This document shows, in pieces, positions 12,674-12,996 of a DNA stretch of 12,996 nucleotides. The DNA lies in NCBI GenBank assembly GCA_958448635.1, contig CAUDEQ010000053.1:1-12996 (forward strand), given 5' to 3'. The notes under the pieces are model-generated. The model ran no database searches. It saw nothing but the letters and a program-made list of their open reading frames with translations, and was not told where the DNA came from. Position numbers and translations under genes: made by a program. This DNA is from an uncultured Bacillota bacterium (GTDB lineage Bacteria > Bacillota > Clostridia > Peptostreptococcales > Anaerovoracaceae). Every line of letters starts with the position of its first letter. The first letter of the stretch is position 1.

Positions 12674-12996
12674 ATTACATAAATTTGAAAAGATAACAGA
12701 ACAGAAAACGATAAATGGAATCAAAATCAGTGGTTGTTCTTCGGGTAGTGTATCAGAAAGTTGCTGAGAGATTAGAGGTTATCTTAGAACCATTTTGAGA
12801 GAAAGAGGTATAGCATAGAGCACGGTGATGCTTTAGCAAGCATCGCATTTCTACTCCGCAAGCAGAAGAAACGCATAAGCAGCTGCCGAGTGTCTCGGAA
12901 GCTACATTCAGGGCTCTGCCCTGTGACCCGTGTGAGAAAACGAAAGACTAACTATTAAAAGTCAATAGAAAAAAGAAAATAATTTATGCATAAATA
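12674..12996 (+). other. Non-coding stretch with a cluster of hairpins at the window edge
   Basis: No convincing gene is present. The longest frames lack both a start codon with ribosome binding site and any recognisable motif; one 27-residue frame (12715-12798) has an ATG but no ribosome binding site. Between 12827 and 12923 three hairpins follow one another: GATGCTT/AAGCATC (12827-12833, 12838-12844), AGCT-g-CCGAG/CTCGG-a-AGCT (12881-12890, 12894-12903) and CAGGGC/GCCCTG (12909-12914, 12918-12923). The final 70 bases are strongly AT-rich. This could be a transfer or replication origin, a structured RNA, or a decayed gene. Confidence 0.5.

Larger units (their letters stand above)
9208..12996. 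mobile_element. Left part of an integrative mobile element downstream of rpsI
   Basis: From about 9208 the sequence becomes more AT-rich and carries an integrase, an Xre-type repressor, a divergent small helix-turn-helix gene, a replication-initiator-like gene and a small Cys-rich gene. This is the typical left module of an integrative conjugative or mobilizable element of Clostridia. The integrase 3' end faces the rpsI side, as expected for an element whose attachment site lies between them. I cannot place the exact junction because the right end is outside the window and the flanking direct repeat therefore cannot be seen. No relaxase or type IV secretion gene is visible yet. Confidence 0.75.

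Noticed and set aside
12715..12798. 27-residue frame (MESKSVVVLRVVYQ...) after the Cys-rich gene
   Set aside because: It has an ATG but no ribosome binding site, and is too short to support without comparison.
12799..12958. Overlapping frames through the hairpin cluster, one ending in PCDPCEKTKD
   Set aside because: No start codon is available after the in-frame stop near 12826, and the frames are as long as expected by chance; a decayed gene cannot be excluded.
1..12996. CRISPR array, tRNA or rRNA genes
   Set aside because: I looked for regularly spaced repeats and cloverleaf or rRNA-like sequence and saw none; the only tandem repeat is the short 11-base-period set at 9241-9272.

Overview
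The window looks like a piece of a Bacillota (Clostridia-type) chromosome: AAAGGAGG-like ribosome binding sites, sigma-A type promoters, intrinsic hairpin-plus-T terminators, and a housekeeping gene order (rpmE, prfA, sua5/ywlC, rpiB, upp) familiar from this phylum. Arginine is written mostly with AGA, and the base composition is middling. A family-level name cannot be supported from the sequence alone; an anaerobic gut or oral clostridium is my inference.

Region 1 (1-5218, all plus strand) is housekeeping: ribosomal protein L31, release factor 1, threonylcarbamoyl-AMP synthase (tRNA t6A), ribose-5-phosphate isomerase B, uracil phosphoribosyltransferase and tyrosyl-tRNA synthetase. L31 ends in its own terminator and prfA has an extended -10 promoter with a hairpin leader. 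prfA and sua5 are almost contiguous, and rpiB and upp follow at short spacing. prmC, the release-factor methyltransferase gene often found next to prfA, is not here.

Region 2 (5271-6631, minus strand) is a two-gene operon: an ArsC/Spx-like thioredoxin-fold protein coupled by an ATGA overlap to a PLP-dependent threonine-aldolase-family enzyme. It converges on tyrS, and one 15-bp hairpin serves as terminator in both directions while encoding the enzyme's last residues. Region 3 (6892-7911, plus) is a DMT/EamA permease with its own promoter and terminator.

Region 4 (7980-9207, plus) is the rplM-rpsI operon (L13, S9). A strong promoter lies just downstream of the permease terminator. The roughly 190-nt leader begins in a hairpin followed by six Ts and contains two pairs of repeated words and further hairpins, which suggests a regulatory leader.

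Region 5 (about 9208-12996) is the left end of an integrated mobile element placed just downstream of rpsI. It carries a Tn916-like tyrosine integrase with three TACTTGCAAC repeats beside its 3' end, a divergent Xre-type repressor, a consensus promoter with palindromes, a small helix-turn-helix protein, a replication-initiator-like protein (winged helix plus DUF6017-like C-terminus) broken by a one-base frameshift, and a 57-residue Cys-rich protein starting at TTG. The last 360 bases hold several hairpins and no convincing gene. The right end of the element lies outside the window.

I see no clear new defence or metabolic system. The most interesting points are the frameshifted initiator, the repeat-rich rplM leader, the integrase-arm-like repeats and the unexplained hairpin cluster near the right edge.
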